Assembly (NCBI GenBank): GCA_018907035.1
Contig: JACCIC010000064.1
Coordinates: 496,001-560,000 of the forward strand
Direction of reading: 5' to 3'
DNA from: Sycobia sp. Sy_11
Taxonomy: Eukaryota; Arthropoda; Insecta; Hymenoptera; Epichrysomallidae
DNA length: 64,000 bases
Numbering within the stretch: position 1 is the first letter of the stretch; each line of letters begins with the position of its first letter. Below, piece by piece: positions 22,553 through 34,139 of the stretch. A program made the position numbers and the translations under genes. A model generated the notes under the pieces. The model was not told where the DNA came from and did no database searches. It saw only the letters and a list, made by a program, of their open reading frames with translations.

Positions 22553-22832
22553 GTGGGACTACGTCTTCAATTAGGTAAAGGTGGTGGGGACAGTCAGATT
22601 ACACTTTACTAACAGAACACTTTTTTCAGCTAATATTTTATTTTCAGATTAGTCTACGGGGGTGACTGTATACAAGGACAGTCTGACTGTCATTATAATT
22701 TTTAATTTTAATTTTTATTTTTATTATGTTTGTATATTTATAAGTTAATGTTAATTGGACTGTAAGACCAATGGAAATATTTATTAATTTGTACAGAAGC
22801 AGTCGACAAAAGTACAATTAAAATAGAGTTAA
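22553..22832 (+). repeat. PLE-associated terminal-type repeat, copy 1
   Basis: The segment from gtcttcaattaggtaaagg to ctttgtacaatt-like sequence recurs in reverse orientation at 49040-49150 plus 50442-50680 (split by a mariner) and partly at 45180-45300. The distal part (ATTGGACTGTAAGACCAATGG) recurs at 57880 after the other PLE copy. I infer it is the PLE's own terminal repeat. It contains a mini-intron-like segment (22575-22629). Confidence 0.65.
22575..22629 (+). other. putative mini-intron in the PLE repeat
   Basis: Donor AG|GTAAAGG, branch-like TTTACTAAC and acceptor CTTTTTTCAG, 55 bp in all. A second TTTTCAG at 22641-22647 would give 73 bp. The copy at 50.5-50.65 kb (minus) preserves all these signals. 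Introns in the 5' terminal repeat are known from Penelope. Confidence 0.45.
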
Positions 22833-22979
22833 CGGAATTTTGTTTAATTAAACTTTCAACTTTCTCAATTTTTTTCTTCCTCGAATCACTATAATCGAAG
22901 TAGTACGAAAAGCGAGATTTTCTATTCCTGCTGCCATCTTCTGAAATATGGAATGTATTTATATGTTGGTTTTTATATA

Positions 22980-23940
22980 TTAGGTGTCGCAACTTTACTT
23001 CCACCAATTTTTTTTCTCCAAAATTTTACGCTTTATTCTGAAAGTGATTACCTATTTATGATTCATTGTTCTGTCCATTACTAGCCACTAGTTTTTGCCA
23101 TCGTTTGAGGAATTGTCATATATCATTTTCACATAACGTTAGGATTGTTGAGGCAATCCATGAATTGATCCATTCTTTGACTTCTTCATAAGGCTAGGAA
23201 TGCTGATTCAACTAGGCCATGTGCCAGAGTCATTTATCACAAGTAATAGTATTCGACAGGAACAATGCTTGAAGAGTACGACGGCTGCAGTAAGCCTTTC
23301 CATTTTAAGGCTTTAATGCTGGGCGCAAAATTATCCATTGCTTTCCATACCGATTTCCTGTAATGGCTTCACTCGGTGTCAACAAATCATAATGCATCGC
23401 ACTGAGCTGGTTACACCAAATGCAGAGTGAAACCTTGGTGCCGTGAATATTCTGACTGGGTGTAGGTGTGGAGCCAAGTCCGAGCATTCTTCATGCTTTT
23501 CTGCACTTAGGATTATTGCAGTGGACCCTTTTTTCGTCACGGATTATAATCCGACGTAAAAATTCCATCTTGTTCTGTCTTTGTAACAGCTATTCTTAAG
23601 AAAAAAAACACCATTTTACATCTCTCGACTTCAACTTCTACGAAACCCAATTTACTTTTTGCTGAATCATTCTGATGGATTTGAAGCATTTCGAACGTGC
23701 TTCTCGAGTGACTTCCAATGATCCTGCTAATTCTTATTTTATTTAGTTCTAGTTAATTTTGGCACGAGTCTTCAGTCAGTAATGCCTCCAGGTCGGAATC
23801 ATTGAAAAAAATTTCTCTTCCACGGATATGCCGGTCACCGACTTCAAAACTACCACTCTGAAAGTGGTAAAATTAATCACGACACATTCTTTCAATAAGA
23901 GCAGTCTCACCGTAAGTACTTAAGAATATTAAATAAGTCG
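22980..23940 (-). mobile_element. mariner, decayed (lineage A, Mos1-like)
   Basis: The right end reads TTAGGTGTCGCAACTTTACT just after a TA (22978-22979), similar to the termini at 46877 and 48121. The recognisable transposase part is 23487-23305 (SQNIHGTKVSLCIWCNQL, then YDLLTPSEAITGNRYGKQ), which aligns with NIHGAKLMLCIWWDQLG and YELLKPNERITGEVYRRQ of the intact element at 49325. The N-terminal part up to about 23900 is recognisable but full of stops. The copy is inactive. Confidence 0.75.
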
Positions 23941-24939
23941 CGATTGTAGTTTTCTTCAAATGAAAGCAGAAAATCAATACTTCTTTATTTATTAGGTTTA
24001 AATATGTTTTCGAAGTATATTTATATATCGCACTTACACTAGATTATAAACTGTTGAAATTTATAAATTGTCTAAACTATAAATATTAACGATAAAAAAA
24101 TAAATAACAGAAAATATTATTTTACACGAGAAGATACATCTATATACGAGAATGAGTATCTAAATAGCCTTTTCAAAGTTCAGAAATCTTAGAGTGAGGT
24201 AATATTGTAAACAGTTAAGATTCGAGCTGGAAAATAAAGGCGAATCGCTCAAAACTTTGCATCATCCACTATAAAATACGTGCAGCGCAGTACTCTATCA
24301 GTGTCATACAACAGTATAATAAAGGCAATGCGAGTGTCTTCGATTTGGGCACATTCAACGCTTTTTCTCAAAATGCCTCGCCAGAGGATGTCTAACATGC
24401 CCTGCTTAAAAACTTTATCTAATTGGTCAATAATTGTATATTTTGCAACTAGAATGCATCAAAAAATCAAAAAGCCGTTAATCCGTGTAAAAACTTTGAG
24501 CTTTTTCATGTTTTTATTTTCTATTTCAATTTGGTGTTTTCAAGTATAGCCTCGAAGAAATTTTGAGCATAGATATTTCATATTTTAATACCAGAATTAA
24601 AATAATATAATTGATTAAAATTTTTTGATAAAAAAAAATTAACATCATACTTAGCAACTTCATATATGTTTTAGTAAGAAAAATTATTTTAAATAATAAA
24701 AATTAGAAAGTTATGTCTTATTAAGATAGTATTTAATTTTTATGTTTCGATCGTTATTCCAAAGGTATTCCAAATGATAATCTTCTACAAATATCATCTT
24801 CAATTCAATTTGAAATATTTGATGAATATTTTAGTATTTTGTAGTTTTTAATATTTTAACTATATTAATGTCTGCGGACACAGAAATAATTGACAAAGTA
24901 TTTTTATTTGTTTAGGAGGACGTATCAGCTTACAGCATA
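23941..24939. other. AT-rich DNA; possible Tc1-type remnant
   Basis: A frame at 24210-24350 (+) reads RIAQNFASSTIKYV, faintly like the helix-turn-helix of Tc1-type transposases. There is not enough to call it. The rest is featureless AT-rich sequence. Confidence 0.3.
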
Positions 24940-25750
24940 TTTTCCCAAAATGTGAGATTTTTTAATGAAAATATGGTTTAATATTTTTTATTCAAGTATC
25001 GCCTATCGAAAGCTATAACTATTTATCAACTTTCTATCAATTTATTAATTCAGACGAAAAAAATTTCTCGTACGAGCTCAAGAACGTATCGAGCCAATTT
25101 TGGATTCCCTTTACCGAACTGAAGAATATTTCCGTAAGAGCGTTCTACATTGATCGTAAAAAGCGATTGTCAGATGGTCTGGACAGTTAGGCTGGTGGGG
25201 TAGAAGTTTCCATTCACTATTCATAGTTTTTCACCGAAGCTGCAACATGAGGCCGAGTGTTATTGCGATGAAAAATGACGGATTCATACATGGTCTCATA
25301 TTCTGACCATTTTTCCTGTAATGCACGTTTCAAACGAATAAGATGGGTTCGGTATAATGGTCCTTTGATGGTTTAACTACTTGGCAGTATAATGTCGTAT
25401 ACAACACCCTTTTAATTCCACCATATGCAAAGCATAAACTTATTTAGGTGAATGTGACGTTTCCGCGTTGATTGGATTTTGTATACGATTCTCTGCGTAT
25501 CATAATAAATCCATTTTTCATCAGTAATGACAATTCGACGCAAAAATGATTTCTGTTTCTGCCGCTCCAGCAAAATTTCGGTCGTGCAAAATCGCCATTC
25601 GACATCTCTTGGCTTCACTTTGTATGACACCCATTTTCCAACCTTTGCAATAAGTCCTAACGTTTTTAGGCGCAGTGTTCGACTTTTCTGCCATTTGTGA
25701 CCAATGGGATCCATTGGTGAAGCCATCTTTTGACAAACAGTGGAAACTTG
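24940..25750 (-). mobile_element. mariner, decayed (lineage X, copy 2)
   Basis: Minus strand, from N-terminal part (KVGKWVSYKVKPRDVEWRF, near 25640) through RRIVITDEKWIYYD (first catalytic Asp) and FMLCIWWN to a degraded C-terminus near 25080. Its 3' untranslated end (24940-25030) matches those of copies at 2396, 28420 and 61765. It contains several frameshifts. Confidence 0.75.
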
Positions 25751-26620
25751 CATTGACACCGAATAAATAAATTTAAAAATGAATTCTTTATGCTTATTCA
25801 TATACAACCGAAAAATCGAAGAGTTTAAAAATAAAAAAAAAAAGACAACGGTAAACATGAAATCATTTATCATATATCATAATATACCATACTCTAACTA
25901 TTATTTTTATATTAGAATTTATTTATTATTTTCATCTTTATCATTATTCATATATAAATTAGAACGCTAAATTTATTTAGATATATTAAAATTTCCCCGA
26001 TGAAAAAATGGAAAATATCATATTAAAATTGTTTGAAATGTTTAACTATTTCTTAAATTCTTGGTAATTGAAATAGGTATGGCATAGATATGAACTTCTT
26101 ATTGATAAAACAAAATATATGTGCTTCTGTAATTGATACTTTCCATGTATAGAATAAAAGGAAGGAGTAGATTGCGAAATCTCTCTCTCGCTCTCTCCCT
26201 CCCCCCCTCTCTCACTCTGTACACCTTCCTATCTTTTATATACGCGCGCGCATAGTCACAATCCCTATCCTTCCCCCTTCTTTCTTTTCAGAAGCAAATC
26301 GCACCATACGTTCTATTATTCACGATGGAAATTCTTTTCAATTATAAAAATAATAAATTTCACAAGAACTACTAATTAAAGATAAAATTCAATAAATTTA
26401 ACATATAAGTAAGATAGTATGATTTAATTTTTTTAAATGAAAAGAATGTTAAAGAAGCGTAAAATAAATATTATTTACAATTGTAGAAAATCACTGAAAT
26501 CGCGAAATTTAATTCTAATTATGAAATCTTTATAAAAGTTAAAGCTTTTAAACAGAAATTATCGCAACTCTAAATAACAATAATAATAAGAAGGAAAATA
26601 ATAAGAAACATGAGTTCTAC
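25751..26620. other. intronic DNA downstream of the CCT3 exon
   Basis: AT-rich. From 26185 to 26290 there is a pyrimidine-rich stretch (tctctctcgctctctccctcccccc) and a short GC alternation. No further CCT3 exon was recognised. Confidence 0.4.
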
Positions 26621-27248
26621 CTGAAACCAGCTTAGGTTTTAAAATTAAATTTTTTGCGACATGGAGAGCATCTTGGATATTCCTTTCGGATTCATTTAAT
26701 ATATCTTTACTAGCACCACGCAATATAATTGTGCATGCTTTAGGTTCTCTACATTCAGTTATATAGCAAAAATAATCATCTGCTATTTTTTTCACTTCAA
26801 ATATTCCTGCACCTGTGCCGACGTGATTCTCTCTTAATTCATCAGTTCTGTTAATTATTGTTGCATTGCAAGCTCGAGCAATTCTATTATTATCACTTTT
26901 TCTGACTCTACGAATAGCAGAAATTCCAGCCTTCAATAAATAATGCTGTGCTAAATCTGAAATTCCTTTTTCTGTAAACACAACATCAGGATTAACTGCA
27001 ATTATATTATTACATATTTTTTTAATGTAATCTTCTTCAAGTTCAAGAAGTCTTGTAAAATCTGTTTCTTTCAAAATTTCTACATTTGTTTGAGATTCCC
27101 CTTTCGTGTATTCCAATGGGCAATCCAAAAGAACTATACGAGGATTTTTTATACAGCGTTTCATTTTCGGATGAGTTACATCTTTATTTATCATTATACC
27201 TCTGAGAACACAACTTTCTTCTATTGCGCCGCCCGGAAGTTTTTCTAC
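26621..27248 (-). CDS. CCT3 (TCP-1 gamma) exon: intermediate/apical region
   Basis: 628 bp, open throughout, encoding 209 codons plus one base. It starts after a pyrimidine-rich acceptor (TTCTTTTTAG) with VEKLPGG and continues SCVLRGIMINKDVTHPKM, NPRIVLLDCPLEYTKGESQT, DVVFTEKGISDLAQHYL, AIRRVRKSDNNRIARACNA, VGTGAGIFEVKKI, ACTIILRGASKDIL and LILKPKLVSG. It ends at a CAG|GTAGAA donor. These blocks match the CCT gamma subunit, part of the eight-membered cytosolic ring that folds actin, tubulin and other proteins with ATP. Phase and sequence join the exon at 54332-53823 (...IKRYIK|VEKLPGG). The C-terminal third of the protein is not in the window. Base composition is AT-rich like its surroundings, and there are no inactivating changes. 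Confidence 0.93.
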
Positions 27249-27639
27249 CTAAAAAGAAATAAAAAGATATTGTATAATTAGTTTCATTGTATTCATAGAA
27301 TTTTATTTTAGATTATTTAGCTGAAGTAAAAGAAGAGAGTAAATCACTGATTATCTTTCTTTTCTTTCATGCTCTATGTAAAAATCAGATATAAAATTTG
27401 TAATGTAAATCCTAAACAATATTGCAAGATGTATAATAGCTAATAAAATTTGTTTTTGACTTCATAATACCGTAAAACAGGTTCAAAATATAGAAATATA
27501 ATTTCGTTCTGTGATGTCAACATTGCTTTATGATATCAACACGCTTTACATTAAGAGAGGTTTACATAATACTTACTAGCCTATTGTCATTGATTAACAC
27601 TAAAATATTGCCGTATGTAAGCAACTTCAAAATTTAAAA

Positions 27640-28335
27640 ATAGTGCAAAGTGAAGTATGTACTCCAACTTTTCAAATGCGGAGTAAGGTATCTATATTCT
27701 ATGGAGATCAAAATTCTGTTCTTGATATTTGGCAAGAGTATCATCGAAGGAACGTGAAATATAATTTTATCACTATGAATAGTGCGCCATTAGAAAATAA
27801 AAGACAGAACCAACTTGTCCGCAATACGTTCTAATAATTAAATAAGCTCAAAGAAGCCAATGGTATGCTGCAACTCAACCGCTGCTCGATAAAAATGACA
27901 AACAATCCGGCCATGTGGGTGATAAGCAAAGATCTGTGAGAATGTACCTCCGAGAGGAACGGGTGGATGAAACAGAGTAAAAGTAGTTTTAAAATTCTTA
28001 TTACACCCATGAAAGTATACAAAAATTTGAGACGGAAATTAGTAGTGTGAGCACTTTACAGAAGTTCATCAGCAGCATTGATGCACATGAAGACGTAGAG
28101 AATGAAAGAAAGCGTTGCTTAAACTTTTTTAAGTGTTACAGGCGATTCAATGCACTTTCAGGGCCTATTTATGAGTGAAAAGGGAGAGTATCTGGGTGAT
28201 TAAAAAGAAAAAAGATATTCGACGCACTCAAAATTATTAAAATATCTGGGAATGCCGTTACATGGTGATCGGGAAACGCCGAAATTAATCAGAAAAAATA
28301 ATATAGTCCACATGACAGACCTTAATTAAGTTTTG
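27640..28335 (+). pseudogene. decayed coding-like sequence of unknown origin
   Basis: GC content and codon-like composition rise here, and successive frames carry plausible protein text broken by frameshifts and stops (short stretches such as KQSGHVGDKQRSVRMYL near 27895-27945, FFKCYRRFNALSGPIYE near 28125-28175, HSKLLKYLGMPLHGD near 28225-28270). I do not recognise a family. An old viral insertion or a retroelement gag-like gene are possibilities only. Confidence 0.35.
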
Positions 28336-28364
28336 AAACTTAATTGTCATTACGTTCGTGTCTT

Positions 28365-28365
28365 T

Positions 28366-28413
<48 letters not shown>
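28365..28413. repeat. (TA)n microsatellite
   Basis: About 48 bp of TA repeats directly next to the end of the following mariner copy. Confidence 0.9.
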
Positions 28414-28417
<4 letters not shown>

Positions 28418-28419
28418 TA

Positions 28420-29112
28420 TTGAGTGTCGAGTAAGTTGCCACCGTTTTTCCAAAATATGAGGTTTCATTATGAAAACATGGTTACATATCCTATATTCAA
28501 AATATGGTCCATCGGAAGATATAACTATGTCTCAAGTTTCTTGTTTTTGGAGCCCAAGAATGTATTGAGCCAATTTGTATTGCCTCTACTCAACTGAAAC
28601 GTATTCCCATACATTGATTGAAAGAAATGGTAGTCAGATGGTGCTAAGTCTGGACTAATGGGACTGGTAAGGCAGAATTTCTCATCCACTAATCACCAAA
28701 TAGATTTTGACCGAAGAAGAAAAATGTGGCAGAGCATTATCATGATGCAAACTGACGGACTTATGATTAGTCTCATATACTGATTGTTATTCCCGTAATG
28801 CTCGGTTCAAACGAATAAGTTGAGTTCAATACAATGGTCCTTTGAAGGTATGACCACTAGAAAGCAATTCATAGTATACGATACCACCCTTTCGATCTGA
28901 TCATATACAGAAAATGACCTTATTTATGTGATTATTTCATTTCGGCATCGATTGGAAGGGCTTGCCAGGCTCTGTATACGATGTAAGGGTTATCTTAATA
29001 AATCCATTTTTCATCATCAGCGAAAATGGGATGCAAAAATAATCTATGTCCATACCGTTCCAGTAATATTTCGGACATGCAAAATCGCTGATCGACGTAT
29101 TTCATGTATGTA
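28420..29112 (-). mobile_element. mariner, 3' two-thirds (lineage X, copy 3)
   Basis: The right end TTGAGTGTCGAGTAAGTTGC follows a TA at 28418-28419. The body aligns on the minus strand with the copy at 24940-25750 (same order of segments, many substitutions). It stops at about 29112, where the lineage B element begins, so the N-terminal part was lost or displaced by that insertion. Confidence 0.7.
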
Positions 29113-30300
29113 CCAAGCGCTACAGAGCTCGTATCTGGCAATACTATACATCATTTGAAAGGTCTTGGCATAATGTACAAAACGATCCTATGCATGATTA
29201 GTTTCGATATTGCGTTCAAAAGTCATAAACGTGTAAACATGGAGTTCACTAACGCCAAAATTCGCGCTATTTAAAAGTTTTCCTTCGTCAAAGGCAAATC
29301 CGCTAGAGAAACGTTCCATGAGATTAATGATGTTTTGGGTGATGGCACGCTATCACTTCGAGCCGTAGAGGAATGGTTTCGATAATTCACAGCCAGTGAA
29401 AACGACACCATGGATAAGCCAGCCGGCGGAAGAGCTGTGACGACGAATACCGATCAAACCATGGAATTTATCGAGTTAGACCGGTATGTGGCATCTCGTG
29501 ACATCGCCCAGGAGATGGCAGTTAGTCACCAAACCATTTTAAACCATCTGCAGAATGCTGGATACAACAAAGCTTAATGTTTGGGTGTCGCATGATTTGA
29601 CATAAAAAACCATTCTGGACCGAAAGAACGCCTGCGATATGTTGCGGAAACGGAACGAACTCGACCCATTTTTGAAACGGAAGGTGATTGGCGACGAAAA
29701 ATGGATCGCATACGACAATATCAAGCGAAAACGATCGAGGTCCCAGGCGGGTGGACCATCCCAAACAGTAGCCAAGCCGGGATTGACGGCCAGGAAGGTT
29801 TTTCTGCGTGTTTGGTGAGATTGGAAGAGAATCATCCACTATGAGCTGCTCCCATATGGCCAAACGGTTAATTCTACCATCGACTGTGAACAACTGGACC
29901 GCTTGAAGCAGGCTATCAACTAGAAGCGTCCACAATTGGCCAACCGGACAGGTGTAGTGTTCCACCAGGACAACACCAGACCATACACTTCCTTGAGGAT
30001 TCATCAGAAGCTACGGGAGTTCGGATGGGAGGTTTTATCGCATCCACCATATAGCCCGGACATATCGCCAAGTGATTACCACCTGTTTCTGTCCATGTCG
30101 AACGTCCTTGGTGGTGTAAAGTTGGACACAAAAGAAGCTTGTGAAAAGTGGCTCTTCGAATTCTTCGCAAATAAGGTGAGAGATTTCTACGAGATGGGCC
30201 TTCTGAAGTTGCCGTCTAGATGGAAACAAATTATCGAACAAAACGGCGCATATTTGAAATAAATACGACCACTGTATAATTTTATAAAGCATTGAATGAA
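29113..30300 (+). mobile_element. mariner, decayed, nearly full length (lineage B, copy 2)
   Basis: Same family as 2455-3670, opposite strand. The transposase starts near 29411 (MDKPAGGRAVTTN), has VSHQTILNHLQNAGYN with a stop just after, GDEKWIAYD in another frame, then 29936-30262 open: GVVFHQDNTRPYTSL, HPPYSPDISPSDYHLFLSM, ending YLK stop. All three catalytic Asp codons of the DD34D triad survive, but frameshifts and stops separate them. The 5' end sequence (CGCTACAGAGC...TATCTGGCAATAC) is shared with copy 1. The 3' end runs into a TA microsatellite. Confidence 0.85.
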
Positions 30301-30303
30301 GAG

Positions 30304-30305
<2 letters not shown>

Positions 30306-30358
<53 letters not shown>
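30306..30358. repeat. (TA)n microsatellite
   Basis: Perfect TA tract at the end of the mariner copy and directly before the minisatellite. Confidence 0.95.
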
Positions 30359-30359
<1 letters not shown>

Positions 30360-30658
30360 GACGTACCTAAACATCGTTTCCTACCAACTAAATAAAATAA
30401 AAAATAGTCCTAGTAGAAGTCGTCCCGAGAAAGCTAGCACCGCTTCTTAACGACTAAACACAATACTCCCCGTAGAAGTCGTTCGGAAAGACCTAGATAT
30501 AGTATTTTACCGTCCATATACGAATCTTCCCATAGAAGTTGATTTCCTCATACTTGGACGTAGTTTCCTATCAATTAAATACAATATTCTCCGTAGAAAT
30601 CGCCCAAAAACACCTAAACATGGCATTCTATCATTCGAACACACAACTGCCTATAGAA
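30358..30658. repeat. minisatellite, five units of ~60 bp
   Basis: Units 30358-30418, 30419-30477, 30478-30537, 30538-30598 and 30599-30658 are 61, 59, 60, 61 and 60 bp. Each ends in a (G/A)TAGAA block and starts with a (G/A)TCG-like block, with a central CCTA-AT-rich segment. Units are about 60-70% alike by eye. No element carrying this repeat was recognised. Confidence 0.75.
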
Positions 30659-30902
30659 TTCGTCTTGAGGCAACGGGATATCGACGGAAACCATATTTAA
30701 ATTATGTATATATAATATGTTCAATATAATATACATACAATATATATATATATATATCGTATATTTCCGTTTTTTCAATTGAATACGTGAATACGTGAAT
30801 TTTTTTTCGTAGTGATACCATCAGAAATTTAAGCAAAGTATTAGTATCCGAATAGCATATTTTTAAGCAAACGATGGATATTGCTCTTTTATGCAGAAGC
30901 GA

Positions 30903-30942
<40 letters not shown>

Positions 30943-31059
30943 CATCACATATATTTATATATATTCATAGTTTCAGAATCCTATTTTGGCCATCATTGCT
31001 TTTGTTCAAACTAAAAAAACATAGTCTCTTGTCACAATTCTGAAGGTAATAGAAGGTAT
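30659..31059. other. AT-rich DNA with short TA tracts
   Basis: Includes TA runs at 30738-30757 and 30905-30940. No gene was seen. Confidence 0.4.
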
Positions 31060-31148
31060 AAAAATATAATTTGTCGTCACAAACTATATTCAGCATGATT
31101 TGGCATGCAGAACCATTTTATAAGAGATGGAGAATGAAGGACAGAGAA

Positions 31149-31226
<78 letters not shown>

Positions 31227-31653
31227 TTTCCCCACGTAAGAGAAAATAAAATTTACAAAAATCAAATATAACATGTGAGTATAGTGTCAGATTAACCTGA
31301 AGTACAAAAAAGATTATACCAACTAACGCCACACCTTGTTTAGGATAGGAATCCCAAAGTTGGATATGAACATTCGTCTGAGCAGGCCTGGTATTAATAC
31401 CTTAAGCGGACTACTTTGACTTGATGTTCGTGATTCAAGACGCCACGTAGTGGCCGCTGGTGGAACTGATTGTTAAAACCATTAACTTAATTTATTGATG
31501 AAAGTAAAACGATTTTCGATAAAAAAGCATAGCCTATGTCCTTCCCAAGATAATATAGAATCTATATGTCAAATTTCAGAACAATCGGTTCAGTAGTTTT
31601 TTCGGTTATCGCGTACAAACAAAAACTCGCTTTGTCTTTATAAATTAGTATGA
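31060..31653 (-). mobile_element. 5' part of a second Helitron (truncated)
   Basis: On the minus strand it begins TCATACTAATTTATAAAG, a typical insect Helitron 5' end, at 31653. It is about 80-85% like 38707-38130 for nearly 600 bp, including a (GA)n tract at the same place. It starts directly after the CTAG end of the Helitron at 31654 and lacks any coding part. It stops near 31060 without a 3' hairpin/CTRR end that I can identify. Confidence 0.7.
31147..31220. repeat. (GA)n microsatellite in the Helitron 5' region
   Basis: Over 70 bp of GA. The other Helitron 5' copy has its own GA tract at 38192-38270 in the same context (gatttggcat...gaga), so the seed was carried by the element. Confidence 0.95.
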
Positions 31654-31716
31654 CTAGCATCCCCCGTCTCGGCTTCACCCGAGATTCCAAGTGAAGGATT
31701 TCTTTTAATATTAAAA

Positions 31717-33227
31717 TTATAATACTTCTGGATATATGATATTTTTTGTAACAGTTAGATTTTGTGGTAACAAAATATATTGATTTTCAGAATTACCAGT
31801 TCTAGAAAGTGCAACATATAATGGACCATGTGAAAAACAATCTGATCGTAAATCTATGCCGAAATGTTTAAATGTTTGTCCCTGGGCTTTATTAAGTGTA
31901 ATCGCAAAAGAAAGTTTTATTGGAAACTGCAATCTTTTAAACTGAAATGGTAAATCTGTTGGGATCATTGGAATTCGGGGTATCAGAGCCGTCTCTCCTG
32001 CAGCTGGGCTAGTTAACATAGTCGCTTCAATAATTTGATTGCTCATATGCTTTACTCGCAATCTCGTACCATTACATAACCTTGGAGGATTAAGGTTTCG
32101 TAGTAAAATAATTGGAACTCCTAATTTCACTCGAAGAATATGTGGTGGAAATCCTGCAGGATTTAAAGAATTTAAGAATTCTGTTGGAAAATGAATAGCA
32201 TCTTCAGTATTAACAGTAGCATCGATGGATGTATATTCCTTAAATGTACCTCCAACTTTTTCTAAAATAATACTATTAATTTCAAAAGCAGATAGATTTC
32301 GAGACGTAATTATCGATCTATCGCAAAGCCACTCAAACGGTTTTTCTAATAGGCTATCAACTTGAGGATAAATGTGAGAAATTAGGTCATCTACAGTATA
32401 TAAAATTGTACCAATATTATAATTGATTATAGAAATATAGCCGCGATTATTAAAAACAGTTCCATTTCCAATAGTTAATAACTTTAAAGGAAAGTCAGCA
32501 TTTCCTCCCCCAAGGTGAACTCTCATATTAGTCGATATTTGAACGTTTGAACGCTTTTCCATATTAGCGATGATTTCAGACATGCTTCAACAATATCTGC
32601 CCTTGTTCCTCTTGCAATGACAGGTAATGTTTGTCGAAAATCTCCTGCAAAAACAACAGTTATTCCACCCATTAATTTACTGCAAGAGGGAATATCTTGA
32701 AGGCTTAGATTAAGGGTTTCAATATGAGCTCGAGGACTCATTGTGCATTCATCCCATATTATAAGCTTAGTTTCTTGTAGAAGTCTACCTAAAGGTCCAT
32801 TTTTACGAATAGAACAAACTGATTGTTGTCTACACGAAACATTTAATGGTAACTTAAAAGTCGAATATGCAGTTCTTTCACCATGGATAAGTGTAGCAGC
32901 AATACCTGATGAAGCCACCCCAACTGCAATATTTCCAGTTGACCTAATTTGAGCCAGAAGAAGATTTATCAAAAATGTTTTCCCAGTACCTCCAGGTACA
33001 TCTAAGAAAAAAACCATAGGATTATTCTTATTTATACTGCTACAAATAATGTAAAATGCTTCAGATCGATCCGCTACTAATTTAGGAATATTTTTTTTTA
33101 CATATTTTTTTAATTCATCACTATCAAAATTATGTGGCAACATTGTATCATGAACATTTATGTTCCCGTGATTCTCACGTATAGGTAAACCAAAATCACA
33201 TAAATATTTTCCACTAAGAGTGATCAC
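31717..33227 (-). pseudogene. Helitron helicase domain (Pif1-like)
   Basis: The first frame (33227-32523) has VFFLDVPGGTGKTFLINLLL (Walker A), GVASSGIAATLI, KLIIWDECTMSPRAHIE (Walker B) and VVFAGDFRQTLPVI. A frameshift at about 32550 leads to 32583-31717 with NMRVHLG, GVPIILLRNLNPPRLCNGTR, LSFAITLNKAQGQTF and GPLYVALSRTGN, the C-terminal helicase motifs, ending at a stop at 31717. Every main SF1B motif is present. In intact Helitrons this domain is fused to Rep and unwinds DNA during transposition. Confidence 0.9.
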
Positions 33228-33515
33228 AATATTTTCAATTTCAATAAGACCTTTATTAAATATTTCATTTGAAAAATTTATTTCGAAATTGTTAGTTTGC
33301 CGACGAATTTGATATAAAATATCTTGACAAAAATCCTTCTGGAATATTTCCCATAATACATGTGGTTCAGCTGGATGACAAAATACTAATACAATTGCAA
33401 ATAATTCTCTTAATTTAGACGAAGACTAGTATAATGAAGCATCGAATAAAGTATCCTTCCAATGACTATCATTTTCTACTAAGCAAAGCGCAACACACGC
33501 AGCTTGAAATGTCTG

Positions 33516-34139
33516 TTATAGAACACCATTAACAGTCTTTAAATCATTAAATGAGATAGGACCTTTAACATTATGCAATAAAAGACGAAAATATAAACAT
33601 TCACTTTGATTTGGATGAATAGTATATACTCTACCCAAAGCATCGTCTTTTTTAACTCCGGGAAATTCTTCAACGGTAACTCCACGCTTCCTTCTAATAA
33701 ATTTATTGCCTCGCCAAATACAATAGCTAGGTACTTCAGGATATAGCAATGTTTTAGCAAATTCATCTGAGCGACAATGTTCAAAGAAAGCTCTTAATGT
33801 AGTTTGCTGAGGACCATTAAGAACATTTTGCATATTTTCTTCAGTGAAGTAAACACGTTGATGATTTTCTAAATGAACTGCTAAATGAATGACAGTTGGA
33901 TATCGTACATGAATTGGAAAATCAAAAAATCTCCAGTAAGCCTCGGATGAACATATATATCGATCATTAAGATATTGATTGAATTCATCATTTTCATTTT
34001 GAACAGAAACTGTAGCTTGGTCTGACCCTTTAGTAATATATTTGCATATATATCTGATAGCTTGCACGGAATTACAAAACTCAACGTTTATATGCGCACT
34101 GAAACAGCGCAAGAGGAATGGCAGTATGGAACAATCCAT
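33516..34139 (-). pseudogene. Helitron Rep C-terminal/linker region
   Basis: Starts in a new frame after a shift at about 34110. It includes QAIRYICKYITKGSD, which holds the paired tyrosines (Y-x3-Y) of the Helitron Rep nuclease, followed by SSEAYWRFFDFP and EVPSYCIWRGNKF, conserved in Helitron proteins. In-frame stops at about 33516 and 33425 separate it from the helicase frame. Confidence 0.85.

Larger units (their letters stand above)
20885..22832 (+). mobile_element. Penelope-like element (PLE), internally deleted
   Basis: The unit comprises a reverse-transcriptase frame (about 20885-22024), a GIY-YIG endonuclease frame (22058-22273), a 3' region with a hammerhead-like motif (22524-22552) and a terminal-type repeat (22553-22832). 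Partial copies of the same element occur at 56480-57245 (-) and 57336-57945 (+), sharing the GIY-YIG and 3' sequences. PLEs are retroelements related to telomerase that use a GIY-YIG nuclease and often carry hammerhead ribozymes in their terminal repeats. The missing RT core shows this copy is not autonomous. Confidence 0.85.

Noticed and set aside
23941..24939. Tc1-type transposase at about 24210-24480
   Set aside because: Only a faint helix-turn-helix resemblance, with no catalytic boxes.
1..26620. C-terminal exons of CCT3
   Set aside because: I looked on the minus strand for the GGGA-EMAV, QNCGA and IWEP blocks and did not find them; a very short or diverged exon could still be missed.
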